In this document: piece after piece, positions 8,207 through 17,799 of the stretch
Position numbering within the stretch: position 1 is the first letter of the stretch
How the letters are laid out: each line of letters opens with the position of its first letter
Assembly: GCA_937930025.1 (NCBI GenBank)
Contig: CALGJW010000045.1
Location: 1-43,596, forward strand
Reading direction: 5' to 3'
Source of the DNA: an uncultured Saprospiraceae bacterium
GTDB taxonomy: Bacteria > Bacteroidota > Bacteroidia > Chitinophagales > Saprospiraceae
Length of the DNA stretch: 43,596 nucleotides
The notes under the pieces: model-generated
The model's database searches: none
Seen by the model: the letters and a program-made list of their open reading frames with translations, nothing else
What the model was told of the DNA's origin: nothing
Position numbers and translations under genes: made by a program

Positions 8207-10015
8207 ATGAAATTAGCATTGGCTAATCAGGTATTGCTTGTCTTCTGTTGTCTTGCTTTGTCACCTACAGATTTATTGGCAAACTCCGCTCCTAACGAAT
8301 CAATGGGTAAACGTCTAGTTGAAGCAGAAAGACACCTAAATGCATTCAACAACGATAGCGCCAATATTGTATTAACTGAGCTAGTGGTTGAATTAGAAAA
8401 CAAAAAACAGCTTGACAGTCCGTTTGGAATAGAAGTTCAGTTAAGGCTTGCAGAAGCAATTGAAAAAGACGATCAGGATGAAATAGCCATTCAAAAATTA
8501 TTGGGCTTAATAAAAATTGCAGAAAAGAATAAGCAATGGTCCGCCTTGATCGAAACGCATCTCTCCCTTGCAAGGTTGTATGAAAAAATTAATCGCCCTG
8601 AACAATGCCTTGAACATCTGAGGCATTCTCGGAATTTAATAAAACGGAAAAATGTTGATCAATTGTATCCTCGTTTTGCAGTACGCATCTCTTCTTATCA
8701 TCGCATCTATGATAATCGAGATTCTTCTATTTTCTATGCAGAAGAAGTATTAAGAACGGCACCAATTTACGAAGAGCATAATCATGAGGCTGTGGGTCAT
8801 ATGCTATTAGGTATGCTGAAGAGCCAAGATTACAAAAAGTCTGTAGAACTTTTCCAAAAAGCAGGAAATACATTCACCGCTATCGGAGATTTTGCAGGCG
8901 CCAGTTATATTCACAATAATTTAATGCGTTTGCATTTTGAAAACCAAGCATTTGACCTTGCTTTAGCTGAAAGTAATTTAACCATCAAGGCTGCTCAAAA
9001 AGCCATCAAAAATGGCCATGAAGATGATCACGCCATTTCCGGTGCTTACAAATATCGTGGGAATATTTATCATCAACTTGGACAATCCGATTCTGCATGG
9101 ACTTACATCAACAAAGCCCATAAAATGGAAATGGAAAACATTGCTTCAATTAACCATTCAAAAGTTGTTGAAATAGATGCTCGCTACAACGATGAATTAA
9201 AAGAGCAACAAATAAAAGAGCAACAACTTATTATTCAAAAAGAACAGGAACGAAAAAGTAAAATTATTGCCTTTGTTTTGTTGATTTTGTGCTTTTCTGG
9301 GATTCTATTTTACTATTACTTGAGATTAAAAAAAGCGAACGAATTAACTTTACAACAAGCAGATCAAATTTCTAAAACTAACGAAGAACTTTCTTTTTCT
9401 CTTGAACAACAAATCATGTTGCAAGGAGAAGTACACCATCGTGTAAAAAACAACCTACAAGTCATTGTTAGTTTGCTCGAACTTCAAAAAGAAGACATAG
9501 AAGATGAAAATGCCAAAGCGAGCTTAGACACTATGGCTAACCGAATTTACAGCATGGCAGCCATTCATGAAATATTGTATCAGAAAAAAGGAGATGAATT
9601 GGTCAACCTACTGGATTACGCGCGGAACCTATGTAATCATTTTAAATCTTTTTCTGAAGCACAAAAGCAACCGATTTTTCAAATCGATATAGATGAAAAA
9701 TATTTTAACCTAGCTACTTTAATGCCGCTGGGAATCATTCTAAATGAATTATTAACTAACAGCTTAAAATATGCGGGTTCCATCACTGAGCAATTAAAAA
9801 TCAACCTTTCATTGACGAACGATGAAGACGGTTTTTGCTTAAGTTATCGTGATAATGGACCAGGGTTTCCTGCTGGAGTGATTGTAGAACGTGAAGGCGG
9901 ACTTGGAACCTATCTGCTAAAAAGCATGAGCAGGCAGCTCAGCGGAAGATTGGAAACCATTAACGATCGAGGGGCTGTTAGTCACATTTATTTTAAAGAA
10001 AAAAATAATTTTTAA
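8207..10015 (+). CDS. TPR-containing membrane histidine kinase (HisKA_2 type)
   Basis: A signal peptide (residues 1-25, ends DLLANS) is followed by a periplasmic helical-repeat region with TPR character (about 30-335), one membrane helix (about 352-372), a short coiled coil and a HisKA_2-type dimerisation domain with motif EVHHRVKNNLQVI. The phosphoacceptor is likely H410 or H411. The ATPase domain shows an N box (LNELLTNSLKYA, about 511), a G1 box (DNGPGFP, about 548) and a G2-like GGLGTYLL. The kinase is expected to phosphorylate the LytTR response regulator whose ATG immediately follows this TAA, with no bases between. The signal sensed through the TPR part is unknown. Length and layout match LytTR-paired kinases common in Bacteroidota. 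Confidence 0.88.
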   Translation: MKLALANQVLLVFCCLALSPTDLLANSAPNESMGKRLVEAERHLNAFNNDSANIVLTELVVELENKKQLDSPFGIEVQLRLAEAIEKDDQDEIAIQKLLGLIKIAEKNKQWSALIETHLSLARLYEKINRPEQCLEHLRHSRNLIKRKNVDQLYPRFAVRISSYHRIYDNRDSSIFYAEEVLRTAPIYEEHNHEAVGHMLLGMLKSQDYKKSVELFQKAGNTFTAIGDFAGASYIHNNLMRLHFENQAFDLALAESNLTIKAAQKAIKNGHEDDHAISGAYKYRGNIYHQLGQSDSAWTYINKAHKMEMENIASINHSKVVEIDARYNDELKEQQIKEQQLIIQKEQERKSKIIAFVLLILCFSGILFYYYLRLKKANELTLQQADQISKTNEELSFSLEQQIMLQGEVHHRVKNNLQVIVSLLELQKEDIEDENAKASLDTMANRIYSMAAIHEILYQKKGDELVNLLDYARNLCNHFKSFSEAQKQPIFQIDIDEKYFNLATLMPLGIILNELLTNSLKYAGSITEQLKINLSLTNDEDGFCLSYRDNGPGFPAGVIVEREGGLGTYLLKSMSRQLSGRLETINDRGAVSHIYFKEKNNF

Positions 10016-10717
10016 ATGCCATATAAGATATTAATAGTTGAAGACGAGGTTTTAATTGCTGACACAATCCAGCGTTATCTAGAAAGCAAAGGACATGAGG
10101 TCGCTGGTACTGCAATCAGCTTTGAAGAAGCCATAGAACAATATCATCAAAACAAACCAGATTTGGCCTTGCTGGATATTCGATTAAGCGGAACGAAAAA
10201 TGGAATAGACCTAGCTCATTTTTTAAATTCGCAAAAAATTCCAGTCCCTTACATTTTTCTTACCTCACAGATGGACACTTATTTCATTGACCGCGCCAAA
10301 GAAACTTACCCCTTGGGCTATCTTTCAAAACCAATACAAAAATATTCTCTTCTGTCTACGATTGAAATTTCAATGCACAATCTCATGGCATCCAAAACTA
10401 TAGAACCTACAATAAACTTAAATATTGGCTTTGAAAATCGAATGATAAAAATTAAAGACATTCTTTTCATTAAAGCGGATCATATTTATGTGAAAATCTA
10501 TCTAAGTGGTGGCGAAGAAGTCATGCTGCGTAGTTCAATAAAGGAAATTCTCGAAAAACTACCAGAGAAACAATTCGTGCAAACACATAGAAGTTTTGCC
10601 ATAAACACCAACCAAGTTGGCCAATGGGATAACGATGAAATTCAAATTCAAGGAAATTTCATTCCGTTGAGTAGATCAAGAAGAAAAATAGTACAGGAAT
10701 ATTTAACTTCCAACTAA
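10016..10717 (+). CDS. Response regulator, receiver + LytTR DNA-binding domain
   Basis: A receiver domain (about 1-125) has acidic residues E9-D10-E11, phosphoacceptor D54 (LLDIRLSGT), T83 and K105 (SKP). A LytTR domain follows at about 135-230 (IKDILFIKADHIYVKIYL, then QFVQTHRSFAINTNQVGQW, ending PLSRSRRKIV). The gene starts directly after the kinase stop, so the two form one unit. LytTR regulators bind two short direct repeats about 21 bp apart. Such a pair occurs at 11395-11425 ahead of the T9SS gene downstream, making that gene a candidate target. The gene ends 6 bases from a convergent neighbour with no visible terminator between. Confidence 0.9.
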   Translation: MPYKILIVEDEVLIADTIQRYLESKGHEVAGTAISFEEAIEQYHQNKPDLALLDIRLSGTKNGIDLAHFLNSQKIPVPYIFLTSQMDTYFIDRAKETYPLGYLSKPIQKYSLLSTIEISMHNLMASKTIEPTINLNIGFENRMIKIKDILFIKADHIYVKIYLSGGEEVMLRSSIKEILEKLPEKQFVQTHRSFAINTNQVGQWDNDEIQIQGNFIPLSRSRRKIVQEYLTSN

Positions 10718-10723
10718 CAACTT

Positions 10724-11266
10724 TTAAATAGATTTATCATAGGCCTCTTTCAACCAACCTACTAATTCTTTGTCTACTTGGTTTACGTTTGTGAGTTGCA
10801 CGCGATGGCTGCACATCGTTCCAAAGGGGCCAGAGTTTTCTAAGCGTCCAGCTGTTGGTTTATCTTTAATTTTTAAACCCAAATCAATTCTTGTTTTTGT
10901 GGCTGGCTTAACTAATGCAAATTGTCTTTTGCGTATGAAACTAACGCTCGTTTTTTTAGGCGTTACGATTACGTCTTTTCCAAACTTTTTCATTGATTTA
11001 AGAAGCTTCTCATAGATTGGGAGTAAAAGTTCTTTACCCTTATATTGACTTACTACCAAATCATTTGGTTCCTGCTTTTCTTCTTTGGATAAAGAAACAA
11101 TAGTGTTTGCAAAGCCATGGGTCACTCCATGCTCAGTTTTTAAAAACTTAACTCCCTCCCCATGTTTGGCAAAGTTTTTTTTCGCTAATATATTTTTCCA
11201 TTCGGCTAATGACTTGCCAGTTTTCTCTGGCATATTGTCAATCATTGTTTGCAATGCTTTTTCCAT
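10724..11266 (-). CDS. DUF4287/DUF5655 domain protein
   Basis: A 180-aa soluble protein. The N-terminal ~60 residues (TGKSLAEWKNILAK, then HGEGVKFLKTEHGVTHGFAN) match the small helical DUF4287 pattern. The C-terminal ~110 residues (LLLPIYEKLLKSMKKFG, then FIRKRQFALVKPATKTRIDLGL) match DUF5655. This combination is widespread in bacteria and has no established function; DUF5655 has been suggested to relate to DNA- or nucleic-acid-associated folds, but I would not assign a role. There is no signal peptide. Its start is 270 bases from the divergent T9SS gene. Confidence 0.75.
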   Translation of the reverse strand: MEKALQTMIDNMPEKTGKSLAEWKNILAKKNFAKHGEGVKFLKTEHGVTHGFANTIVSLSKEEKQEPNDLVVSQYKGKELLLPIYEKLLKSMKKFGKDVIVTPKKTSVSFIRKRQFALVKPATKTRIDLGLKIKDKPTAGRLENSGPFGTMCSHRVQLTNVNQVDKELVGWLKEAYDKSI

Positions 11267-11394
11267 TTTTAAAGGTATGATATGAATAAATGAATTTGAA
11301 AGTTAATGAGAAAGCAGAGTATTTAGGAATGCTACTATAGATTTAATTTTTTGATATATTCGACATTATTTATGTGTTATATAAAATTTATGAT

Positions 11395-11425
11395 TTGAAA
11401 CGATCTTAAAGATTATTGAAACGAT
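11395..11425. promoter_or_regulatory. Two identical 10-bp direct repeats, 21 bp apart (LytTR-like site)
   Basis: TTGAAACGAT occurs at 11395-11404 and again at 11416-11425, exactly two helical turns apart, with similar following bases. LytTR-domain regulators typically recognise two ~9-10 bp direct repeats with 21-22 bp periodicity. The site lies 112 bases upstream of the T9SS gene at 11537 and about 700 bases past a LytTR response regulator gene. The binding protein is inferred, not shown. The match to the published AgrA-type consensus is only partial. Confidence 0.45.
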
Positions 11426-11536
11426 TTTTAAGCTCTAACAGCATTTTGGTTACTACCTTGTGATTCTACCCCATCTATGCCTATAAGCAATTCAACCTAT
11501 TCCTAGATTAGAAAAACACTTTAAAATACTCAAATC

Positions 11537-14122
11537 ATGAATTACAAAACTAAACTTCTGAACACCTTTCTGGTCACCTTGCTTTTTACCAATGTAATAC
11601 TGGCAAGTGGCACCTTGACAGGAAGCAAGAGTAATTTTTCTGACATCAAATTGCACTCAAATTCCGAGTTACTGGTGATGGAAGTAGACTTAGAAATGAG
11701 CATTTCCCAGTCAACAGAAAATCCTTCAATTTGGAATACTTATTCCGTTACTGCTACAATTACTAATACTGGTTCAGCAACCGCAACCGGTATAACCGTT
11801 GGATTCGTTAAGCCGGCTGGTGTTGTTTATTCAGGAGGAAATGAATATTCGGCCAGCCAAGGAAGCTTTAAACCATATGGTAATGAAGAATGGACTGTTG
11901 GTTCGATAGCCGCTGGTAACAGTGCAACAATAACTTTTAATCTTTTCTCTAAGGTGACAAATGCTGGAGCAAGTTACGTTCAAGTTTTGTCAGCCGACCA
12001 AGACGATCCAGATTCCACTCCAAGAAATGGTACGCCTCCTACGCCGAACGAAGATGATGAGGCAAGCACTTCCGAAGGTCCTCCTTCAGGACAATTCGCC
12101 GACCTTAAATTAGCAGATTTTCAAGGTGATTTTGACGCTAATCCTGGCGATGTCAATGAATTCGTTTTTGTGCTAATAAATAGTGGTAACACCACAGCAA
12201 CTGGAGACTATGATATCACTTTTTATTTAAGCGATGATTCCCAATTAAGTGGCGATGATCTTGAAGTTGGGAATATTATTACTGGTAACACGCCAGTTGG
12301 TCAAATTCAAGGAGTGCAAGCAGCAATTACAGTTCCTGGCAATATGACTACAGGTAATTACCAACTCATTGGATTTGTAGATAGTGAAAATGCAATTGTA
12401 GAATCGAATGAAACTAACAATCTTTATCTAAGAAATTTCTCAATCGAAGTGCCGCCCACCAGTAGTCCTGACGACTGTAGTTTCGAAACCGACCCTTTTG
12501 ATTACGGCCCACAGTCCTATACTATTTTTAATGGATACAATAGGTTCTCGGGGTATTCCTTTGAAAAACAGACAACCAACAACACTGGCCTTGGTGTTAG
12601 CAATGATTTCCTTACCGTCAATTATGATTTCGAAGGAGAAGTTATACAAGTCGATAACGTGACCCGACAATCTCGCAAATCTGCCTTCAGTTATTCATCT
12701 GATGGACCTGTTGTTACAATAACAGAAACACGTTATACCGGTGACATTAACTGGACAACAGAATTTGCAATCCAAACGACTGGTCAATTTGACCAATTGG
12801 TTAATTTGGCCACTTATACATCAGGGTCTTCAGGCTACTTCGTTATTGGAAGCTATCGAAATTCAGATTCAGGCAACTTTATCTTTTTCACTTTAGAATT
12901 GAACCAAAACGGAAATATTTTAAAAGAAGTCTACGACCAACTACCTTCAATCAATGTTGACTACCCAGGATTCGGAGCATTCTTTCAAGCTAGGGATAAT
13001 TATATAGTTGATCTGTTTCCTAGTAATGGTTGTCTAGCCTTTTTGGGGTTTTCAAAAGATGATATTACCTTAAATTGGTCAGTAAATCACGCCTGCGACT
13101 TGCCTTCAAATGATGTAGCTGACATCCAAATTAGCAAAGATGGTAACTATATTTATGCGGCCCATCGAAACAACTCCCAAGCACTGCTTACTAAGTTTGA
13201 TGCTACGACTGGTGACATTGCCTTTGATGTTAATTTGAGTAGACTATATACTGCCAACAACGATTTTTTTGTCACTTCCTTCTTCAAACAAATTCTGCAG
13301 TTACAAGATGGCAGTATTGTAACTGGACATGCTTATAGAGATTTCAATCAAGGAGGTGAATATTTTTTCGCTTTTGGAAAAATCACTGCTTCCGGTGATT
13401 TGGTTTGGTATAATACTATTCCTGGATTTAGGACTTTTCGGCCACAACTAGAATCACCTGAGGGAGGAATTGTTTTTTCAGAAGATTCTAGAGATCAATT
13501 CAACTCCAATGGTAATGAAATTAGTTTGCTAAAAGTAACTTCAACAGGTCAACTTAATCCGGAATGCGGTGGAACCCCTCCTGGTGGAAATCCATTAGGT
13601 TGTGATTTTGAATATACCTTTTCAAATGGAACATTGACGATCACAGGAGCAGGTTTTGACAACCCCCATTATAAGATAAAAGTATACAGCCCGTCCTGGT
13701 CATTGGTTACGCAGTGCACGGACAACTGTTCCAATCCTTTTGTAATAAATGACCTAAATCAATCCGGTAATTATCATGTGGAAGTTTATGCCATCAATGA
13801 AAATTGGGTAACGACTTGTAACAACATCACAGATGTCTCAGATGACAGTTCAATTGATCGTCTACAAACTGAAGAGGATAAACTTGTCCTTTTTCCAAAC
13901 CCGGCAATTGAGTATTTAAATATTGCCATTTCAGATTTGGAAGGTGTGGAATCATTTTTCATTCAAAACGGAATGGGGCAAAACATCTATCAAATGAAAA
14001 AGAATCAATTGGAGCGAAATTTTGAAATTCCTATTAGCCATCTAAATGCAGGAATGCATATAGTTGGATTACTTTATGACAATGGAAAAGTTGTTGCAAA
14101 GAAATTTATTAAAGTGGATTAA
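11537..14122 (+). CDS. Secreted T9SS cargo protein with CARDB-like repeats
   Basis: A signal peptide (about 1-24, ends VILASG) is followed by a beta-sandwich module of DUF11/CARDB type (about 52-150: YSVTATITNTGSATATG), a CARDB-like module (about 186-300: FVFVLINSGNTTATG, then ESNETNNLYLRNF), a long central region with beta-propeller character, and a second beta domain near 690-760. The C-terminal ~75 residues (LVLFPNPAIEYLNI through VVAKKFIKVD) form a type A T9SS sorting domain, so the mature protein should cross the outer membrane via T9SS. The final function (adhesin, binding protein) is unknown. A strong terminator follows 25 bases after the stop. The putative LytTR site lies upstream. 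Confidence 0.88.
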   Translation: MNYKTKLLNTFLVTLLFTNVILASGTLTGSKSNFSDIKLHSNSELLVMEVDLEMSISQSTENPSIWNTYSVTATITNTGSATATGITVGFVKPAGVVYSGGNEYSASQGSFKPYGNEEWTVGSIAAGNSATITFNLFSKVTNAGASYVQVLSADQDDPDSTPRNGTPPTPNEDDEASTSEGPPSGQFADLKLADFQGDFDANPGDVNEFVFVLINSGNTTATGDYDITFYLSDDSQLSGDDLEVGNIITGNTPVGQIQGVQAAITVPGNMTTGNYQLIGFVDSENAIVESNETNNLYLRNFSIEVPPTSSPDDCSFETDPFDYGPQSYTIFNGYNRFSGYSFEKQTTNNTGLGVSNDFLTVNYDFEGEVIQVDNVTRQSRKSAFSYSSDGPVVTITETRYTGDINWTTEFAIQTTGQFDQLVNLATYTSGSSGYFVIGSYRNSDSGNFIFFTLELNQNGNILKEVYDQLPSINVDYPGFGAFFQARDNYIVDLFPSNGCLAFLGFSKDDITLNWSVNHACDLPSNDVADIQISKDGNYIYAAHRNNSQALLTKFDATTGDIAFDVNLSRLYTANNDFFVTSFFKQILQLQDGSIVTGHAYRDFNQGGEYFFAFGKITASGDLVWYNTIPGFRTFRPQLESPEGGIVFSEDSRDQFNSNGNEISLLKVTSTGQLNPECGGTPPGGNPLGCDFEYTFSNGTLTITGAGFDNPHYKIKVYSPSWSLVTQCTDNCSNPFVINDLNQSGNYHVEVYAINENWVTTCNNITDVSDDSSIDRLQTEEDKLVLFPNPAIEYLNIAISDLEGVESFFIQNGMGQNIYQMKKNQLERNFEIPISHLNAGMHIVGLLYDNGKVVAKKFIKVD

Positions 14123-14147
14123 AGTAATCCTAAAAATAAATTAAAGA

Positions 14148-14180
14148 AGGTGCTGCCGAGTGATTGGTGGCACCTTTTTT
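14148..14180 (+). terminator. Rho-independent terminator of the T9SS gene
   Basis: AGGTGCTGCC (14148-14157) pairs with GGTGGCACCT (14166-14175), 10 bp including two G-U pairs, around an 8-base loop, followed by a T-run to 14180. It begins 25 bases after the stop at 14122. Confidence 0.9.
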
Positions 14181-14335
14181 ATAGAGGAAAGTGAAGAAAA
14201 AATATGGCCTTTTACCAATTATTTGTTGCTTTCAAGTACTTAAAAAAAGATACCTTGCTTATAGCTAAAAGCAACCCTCTTTTTTTATCTGTGTCTATCA
14301 ATCGGACATCATTCTTAACCTTAACTTAGAATACA

Positions 14336-15526
14336 ATGCACCTCTCTCTCAAAGCTTTATTATTCGCTGCCATTTTCCTATCACAGTTCAATTTATCTGG
14401 CCAAAACTATACAGACAGCTTAGATCTTGTCCTCACCGAAGTGGCCAAGAGTGAATCCCTCACTGGCTTTTCAGTTTGTATCATCAGAGACCAAGAAGTA
14501 AAATACAGCAAAGGATTTGGCTTGGCTGATGAAAAAAGTGGAAGAAAGTATACAACTCAAACCATTCAGAACATTGCATCCATTAGTAAAACTTTTATTG
14601 GCGTTTCGTTAATGAAGGCTCAGGAAATGAATCTTTTAAATTTAGATGATCCCATCGAAAAATATTTACCCTACAAGATTATCAACCCTAAATTTCCAAA
14701 TAATAAAATTACTATTCGTCATTTGGCCACCCATACCAGTTCGCTAAAAGATCCCGAAGACTACGAACGCGCTTATATTTTTGAAGAAAAAATTGTACTT
14801 GAAAAAGAGGTGAAACTTAAGGGCTTAGATAAAATGATCGAACTATACAATAGTAATGTTCGAGTTGGTCTTGATGACTTTATAAAAAGTATTTTTCATG
14901 TCGACGGAAAATATTACAGCAAGAAAAATTTCTTAAAGAAAGCACCGGGGGAAAAATTTTCTTATTCCAATATTGGCGCTGGGATGGCCGCCAGGATTAT
15001 TGAATTAGCCTCAGGGATGTCCTTCAGTGCGTTTACCCAGAAGCACATCTTTGATCCTTTGGAAATGAATAACTCAACCTGGGAATTAGCCAAAGCGGAT
15101 CGTTCCATGAAAGCCACCGGGTATTTAGTTCCAGGCGTTCCGCTTCCACACTATGAGCTGATCACCTTTGCAGACGGCGGATTAATAACCAGTATTGACG
15201 ATCTTGGTAAATTTGCGCTAGAAATGATGAATTGCTATGCAGGAAAAGGAACTATTTTGTCAGAAGTACAAGCCAAAGAAATGATGACTCCTTATCTAAA
15301 AGACGCAAAAGAAAAATATGGCATCTTTTGGGCGATATCTTCTTCAGGACTAAGTAGGGGACATAGTGGCGGCGATCCAGGAACAATGACCCAGATGTAT
15401 TTTCAGCCTAAGACGGGAATAGCCAAGGTGATGTTTATGAATTGCCCTCCGATAGACAAATCATCCGGTGAAGCAATAAACAGGGCTTGGAAGACTATGA
15501 AGAAGTTTGAAAAATTGGTGGAATAA
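14336..15526 (+). CDS. Exported beta-lactamase-family serine hydrolase
   Basis: A second class C beta-lactamase/PBP-fold hydrolase. A signal peptide covers about residues 1-23 (ends LSGQNYT). The catalytic motifs are complete: S82-I-S-K85, Y210-S-N212 and H-S-G near residue 343. It differs clearly from the LACTB-like protein at 4458 and carries an insertion between about 140 and 200 (FEEKIVLEKEVKLKGLDKM). Likely targets are peptidoglycan or D-amino-acid peptides or esters; the substrate cannot be read from the sequence. The gene stands alone after a terminator, and a convergent HD-domain gene begins 35 bases past its stop. Confidence 0.87.
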   Translation: MHLSLKALLFAAIFLSQFNLSGQNYTDSLDLVLTEVAKSESLTGFSVCIIRDQEVKYSKGFGLADEKSGRKYTTQTIQNIASISKTFIGVSLMKAQEMNLLNLDDPIEKYLPYKIINPKFPNNKITIRHLATHTSSLKDPEDYERAYIFEEKIVLEKEVKLKGLDKMIELYNSNVRVGLDDFIKSIFHVDGKYYSKKNFLKKAPGEKFSYSNIGAGMAARIIELASGMSFSAFTQKHIFDPLEMNNSTWELAKADRSMKATGYLVPGVPLPHYELITFADGGLITSIDDLGKFALEMMNCYAGKGTILSEVQAKEMMTPYLKDAKEKYGIFWAISSSGLSRGHSGGDPGTMTQMYFQPKTGIAKVMFMNCPPIDKSSGEAINRAWKTMKKFEKLVE

Positions 15527-15561
15527 AACGCATTGCTTTTGAAAACTTACGGAAGGTAATC

Positions 15562-16146
15562 CTACAACTTCACTTTTTCAATCTCGCAAAAAGCTTCTTC
15601 GAACCACTTTAAGGGAGTTTGATTCTTATCTCCTGTTCTGGTATCACATTTAAAAAAAAGATAATACAACTGGAACCTATCGTTAAAGGCCGACTTGATT
15701 TTATCTATTCCTGCAAATCCTTTTTCAGTTTGCGAATAAAGGTAAATATTCCGCCAAGCGAAGTAGGCCTCATCGTGCATCTCGATAAGGTCGAGCACAA
15801 ATGGATCTTGAATATATTGTTCGGAGAAATTCCGAGCTAATTTAGCATGATTTTGATTCCAACTCCTTGGTGTAGCAAAAAGTTCTTCTTGAAATTTAAA
15901 AGTATCGTGTAGATAGGCGACTTGACGTAAGATGCTTCTATCTTCTGGATTGAGTTCCAGTCGGTCTATATTTGCTAAAACTTCTTTTACGTGATATAGT
16001 ACTTTTCCTTCAGGATGTCCAAACCTTGGTTTTCCCCACATCAAGCCTTCTTGAAATTCGGTAGTGGCGAGCAATCTTATTTCTAACTCCGTTTCAGGTC
16101 GAAGTTGACTATGAAAATCCATCTGCTGCGCTGTTGACGGGCTCAT
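15562..16146 (-). CDS. HD-domain phosphohydrolase-like protein
   Basis: A 194-aa soluble helical protein with the HD superfamily metal-site pattern: H52 (YHVKEVL), H80-D81 (YLHDTFKF), H100 (NHAKLA), H124-D125 (EMHDEAYF) and D168 (CDTRTGD). HD proteins are metal-dependent phosphohydrolases acting on nucleotides or phosphorylated small molecules. The substrate is unknown, and the sequence shows no RelA-, GGDEF- or tRNA-specific add-on. The ATG at 16144-16146 is 192 bases from the divergent HtrA-type gene. A perfect 10-bp palindrome, TTACCGGTAA, sits at 16155-16164 just upstream of this start, possibly an operator. Confidence 0.75.
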   Translation of the reverse strand: MSPSTAQQMDFHSQLRPETELEIRLLATTEFQEGLMWGKPRFGHPEGKVLYHVKEVLANIDRLELNPEDRSILRQVAYLHDTFKFQEELFATPRSWNQNHAKLARNFSEQYIQDPFVLDLIEMHDEAYFAWRNIYLYSQTEKGFAGIDKIKSAFNDRFQLYYLFFKCDTRTGDKNQTPLKWFEEAFCEIEKVKL

Positions 16147-16338
16147 ATGTTGGGTTACCGGTAATACGAAGGTACAATTTTCCTTTCGTTAAATACCTGT
16201 TAAAGTAATTTATCCACTAAAACTAACCCTGCGATTTTTCGTTTCTTATTCACTGCAATATTCGGAAGGAAATACAACCAAATTTCTTCGAATAAGCACC
16301 CTTAATCGTACTAGTTAACCTATAAAAAAGTAAAACCA

Positions 16339-17490
16339 ATGCTGAAAAGAGTATTACCACTTATCATCGCCGGGATGTTTGGTGGACTTGTAACGGTTCT
16401 AAGCTTTCAATTATTGAACCAAAATGAAAAAGCCTATGCTCCGCAGACGGAAACATTGGCACAAAAAGTTAATATTTCAAATCTTCCTGCGGCCAATCTG
16501 GATTTCAGAATGGCGGCGAAAAAGTCAATGCCAGTTGTAGTTCATATCACCGCCAGCGAAAGTCAAGATTTAGCCAATAAAAGACGACAAAACACCCCTA
16601 GAGGTATGCAAGATTGGTTTTTTGGCTCTCCCTTCGAGACGCCCTTCCAATTAAAGAAAGGCTCTGGTTCAGGAGTTATTTATTCTCATGATGGATATAT
16701 AGTCACTAACAATCACGTTGTTGATTTTGCAGATGAAGTCTTAGTAACCTTATCAGATAATAGACAGTACACCGCAAAAGTGATTGGGAAGGATCCCAAA
16801 TCGGATTTAGCAGTGCTTAAAATAGAAGCAGATGGCCTGCCAGTTTTGGAATTTGCCGATTCCGATAATGCTGAAGTCGGCGAATGGGTTTTGGCCGTTG
16901 GCAATCCATTCGACCTAACCTCTACCGTTACAGCCGGAATTATTTCCGCAAAAGGAAGAGATATTGATATTATGGAAAAAGCAGGAAGAGATGCCATAGA
17001 GGCATTTATACAGACCGATGCAGCGGTTAACCCTGGGAATTCTGGAGGCGCTTTAGTTAGTGCTCAAGGACAATTATTAGGGATAAATACGGCGATAGCA
17101 ACTAGAACAGGGAGTTTCCAGGGCTACAGTTTTGCCATTCCTATTAACATAGTAACCAGAATAGTAAATGATATTATTGAATTTGGTTCTTACCAAAGAG
17201 GTTATTTGGGAATAAATATTTCAGACCTAGACAACCAATCAGCCCAAGAACTCGGTCTTAGTATCACACAAGGTGTTGTTGTCGAAGGATTAGCAGATGG
17301 TGGTGCCGCGCAATATGCCGGTGTACTACCAAAAGATGTGATTGTTTCTCTCAATGGAGAAGAAGTAAACACCGCCCCTGAACTACAAGAAAAAGTGGGG
17401 CAATCAAAAGTAGGAGAAGTACTTACACTCACTGTGAATCGGAGAGGTAAGTTTCAAGATATAGATGTGAAATTGAAAGGGCTGGATTAA
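16339..17490 (+). CDS. HtrA/DegP-family periplasmic serine protease
   Basis: An N-terminal membrane/signal segment (about 5-25: LPLIIAGMFGGLVTVLSF) precedes a trypsin-like protease domain with the full catalytic triad: H126 (TNNHVVDF), D156 (SDLAVLKI) and S235 (NPGNSGGAL). One PDZ domain follows at about 287-380 (RGYLGINISDL, then DGGAAQYAGVLPKDVIVSLNG). With 383 residues and a single PDZ it has the layout of DegS or short DegQ-type proteases rather than DegP with two PDZ domains. Its role is envelope protein quality control or a stress-signalling cleavage. No family-specific stress promoter is obvious. A strong terminator lies at 17604-17636. Confidence 0.9.
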   Translation: MLKRVLPLIIAGMFGGLVTVLSFQLLNQNEKAYAPQTETLAQKVNISNLPAANLDFRMAAKKSMPVVVHITASESQDLANKRRQNTPRGMQDWFFGSPFETPFQLKKGSGSGVIYSHDGYIVTNNHVVDFADEVLVTLSDNRQYTAKVIGKDPKSDLAVLKIEADGLPVLEFADSDNAEVGEWVLAVGNPFDLTSTVTAGIISAKGRDIDIMEKAGRDAIEAFIQTDAAVNPGNSGGALVSAQGQLLGINTAIATRTGSFQGYSFAIPINIVTRIVNDIIEFGSYQRGYLGINISDLDNQSAQELGLSITQGVVVEGLADGGAAQYAGVLPKDVIVSLNGEEVNTAPELQEKVGQSKVGEVLTLTVNRRGKFQDIDVKLKGLD

Positions 17491-17603
17491 CAAGCCATTA
17501 AAATTTCCTTAACATTTACTGAGCAACTTTTAGGCTCGCCTAATTGTTAGTTTAGTATTAAGCAAGAAACTTGTTTAAAGTTGGTTTTTCGTTTTGTTTT
17601 GAT

Positions 17604-17636
17604 ACGTCTCGGCTCTTTGCCGGGACGTTTTTTTTT
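17604..17636 (+). terminator. Rho-independent terminator downstream of the HtrA-type protease
   Basis: ACGTCTCGGC (17604-17613) pairs with GCCGGGACGT (17619-17628), 10 bp with one G-U pair, around a TCTTT loop, followed by a run of T bases. It starts 113 bases past the protease stop. The rest of the 17491-17799 interval holds no gene; its second half must contain the comF promoter, which I cannot place. Confidence 0.9.
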
Positions 17637-17799
17637 GAACTCTTTCCTCTTCCTAGAAAATTAAGATTAACCCTTTCTTTGTATATCTCTAAAAATGATG
17701 CATTTATTTTCTACTTTTAAAAAACAACTATTAGACTTTTGATTGTTTTAATGACAAAATAACTATCAAAAATTATCAGAATTAAACGCTCCTCGCGCG

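Noticed and set aside
8346-8573. 75-residue minus-strand frame inside the TPR kinase
   Set aside because: Shadow of a strongly supported kinase gene.
16155-16164. Perfect palindrome TTACCGGTAA between the HD and HtrA-type genes
   Set aside because: Only 10 bp and a single copy; noted in the HD entry but too weak for a separate site call.
17641-17799. Promoter for comF
   Set aside because: Several TA- and TTTG-like strings occur, but none has acceptable spacing to a -33 element.
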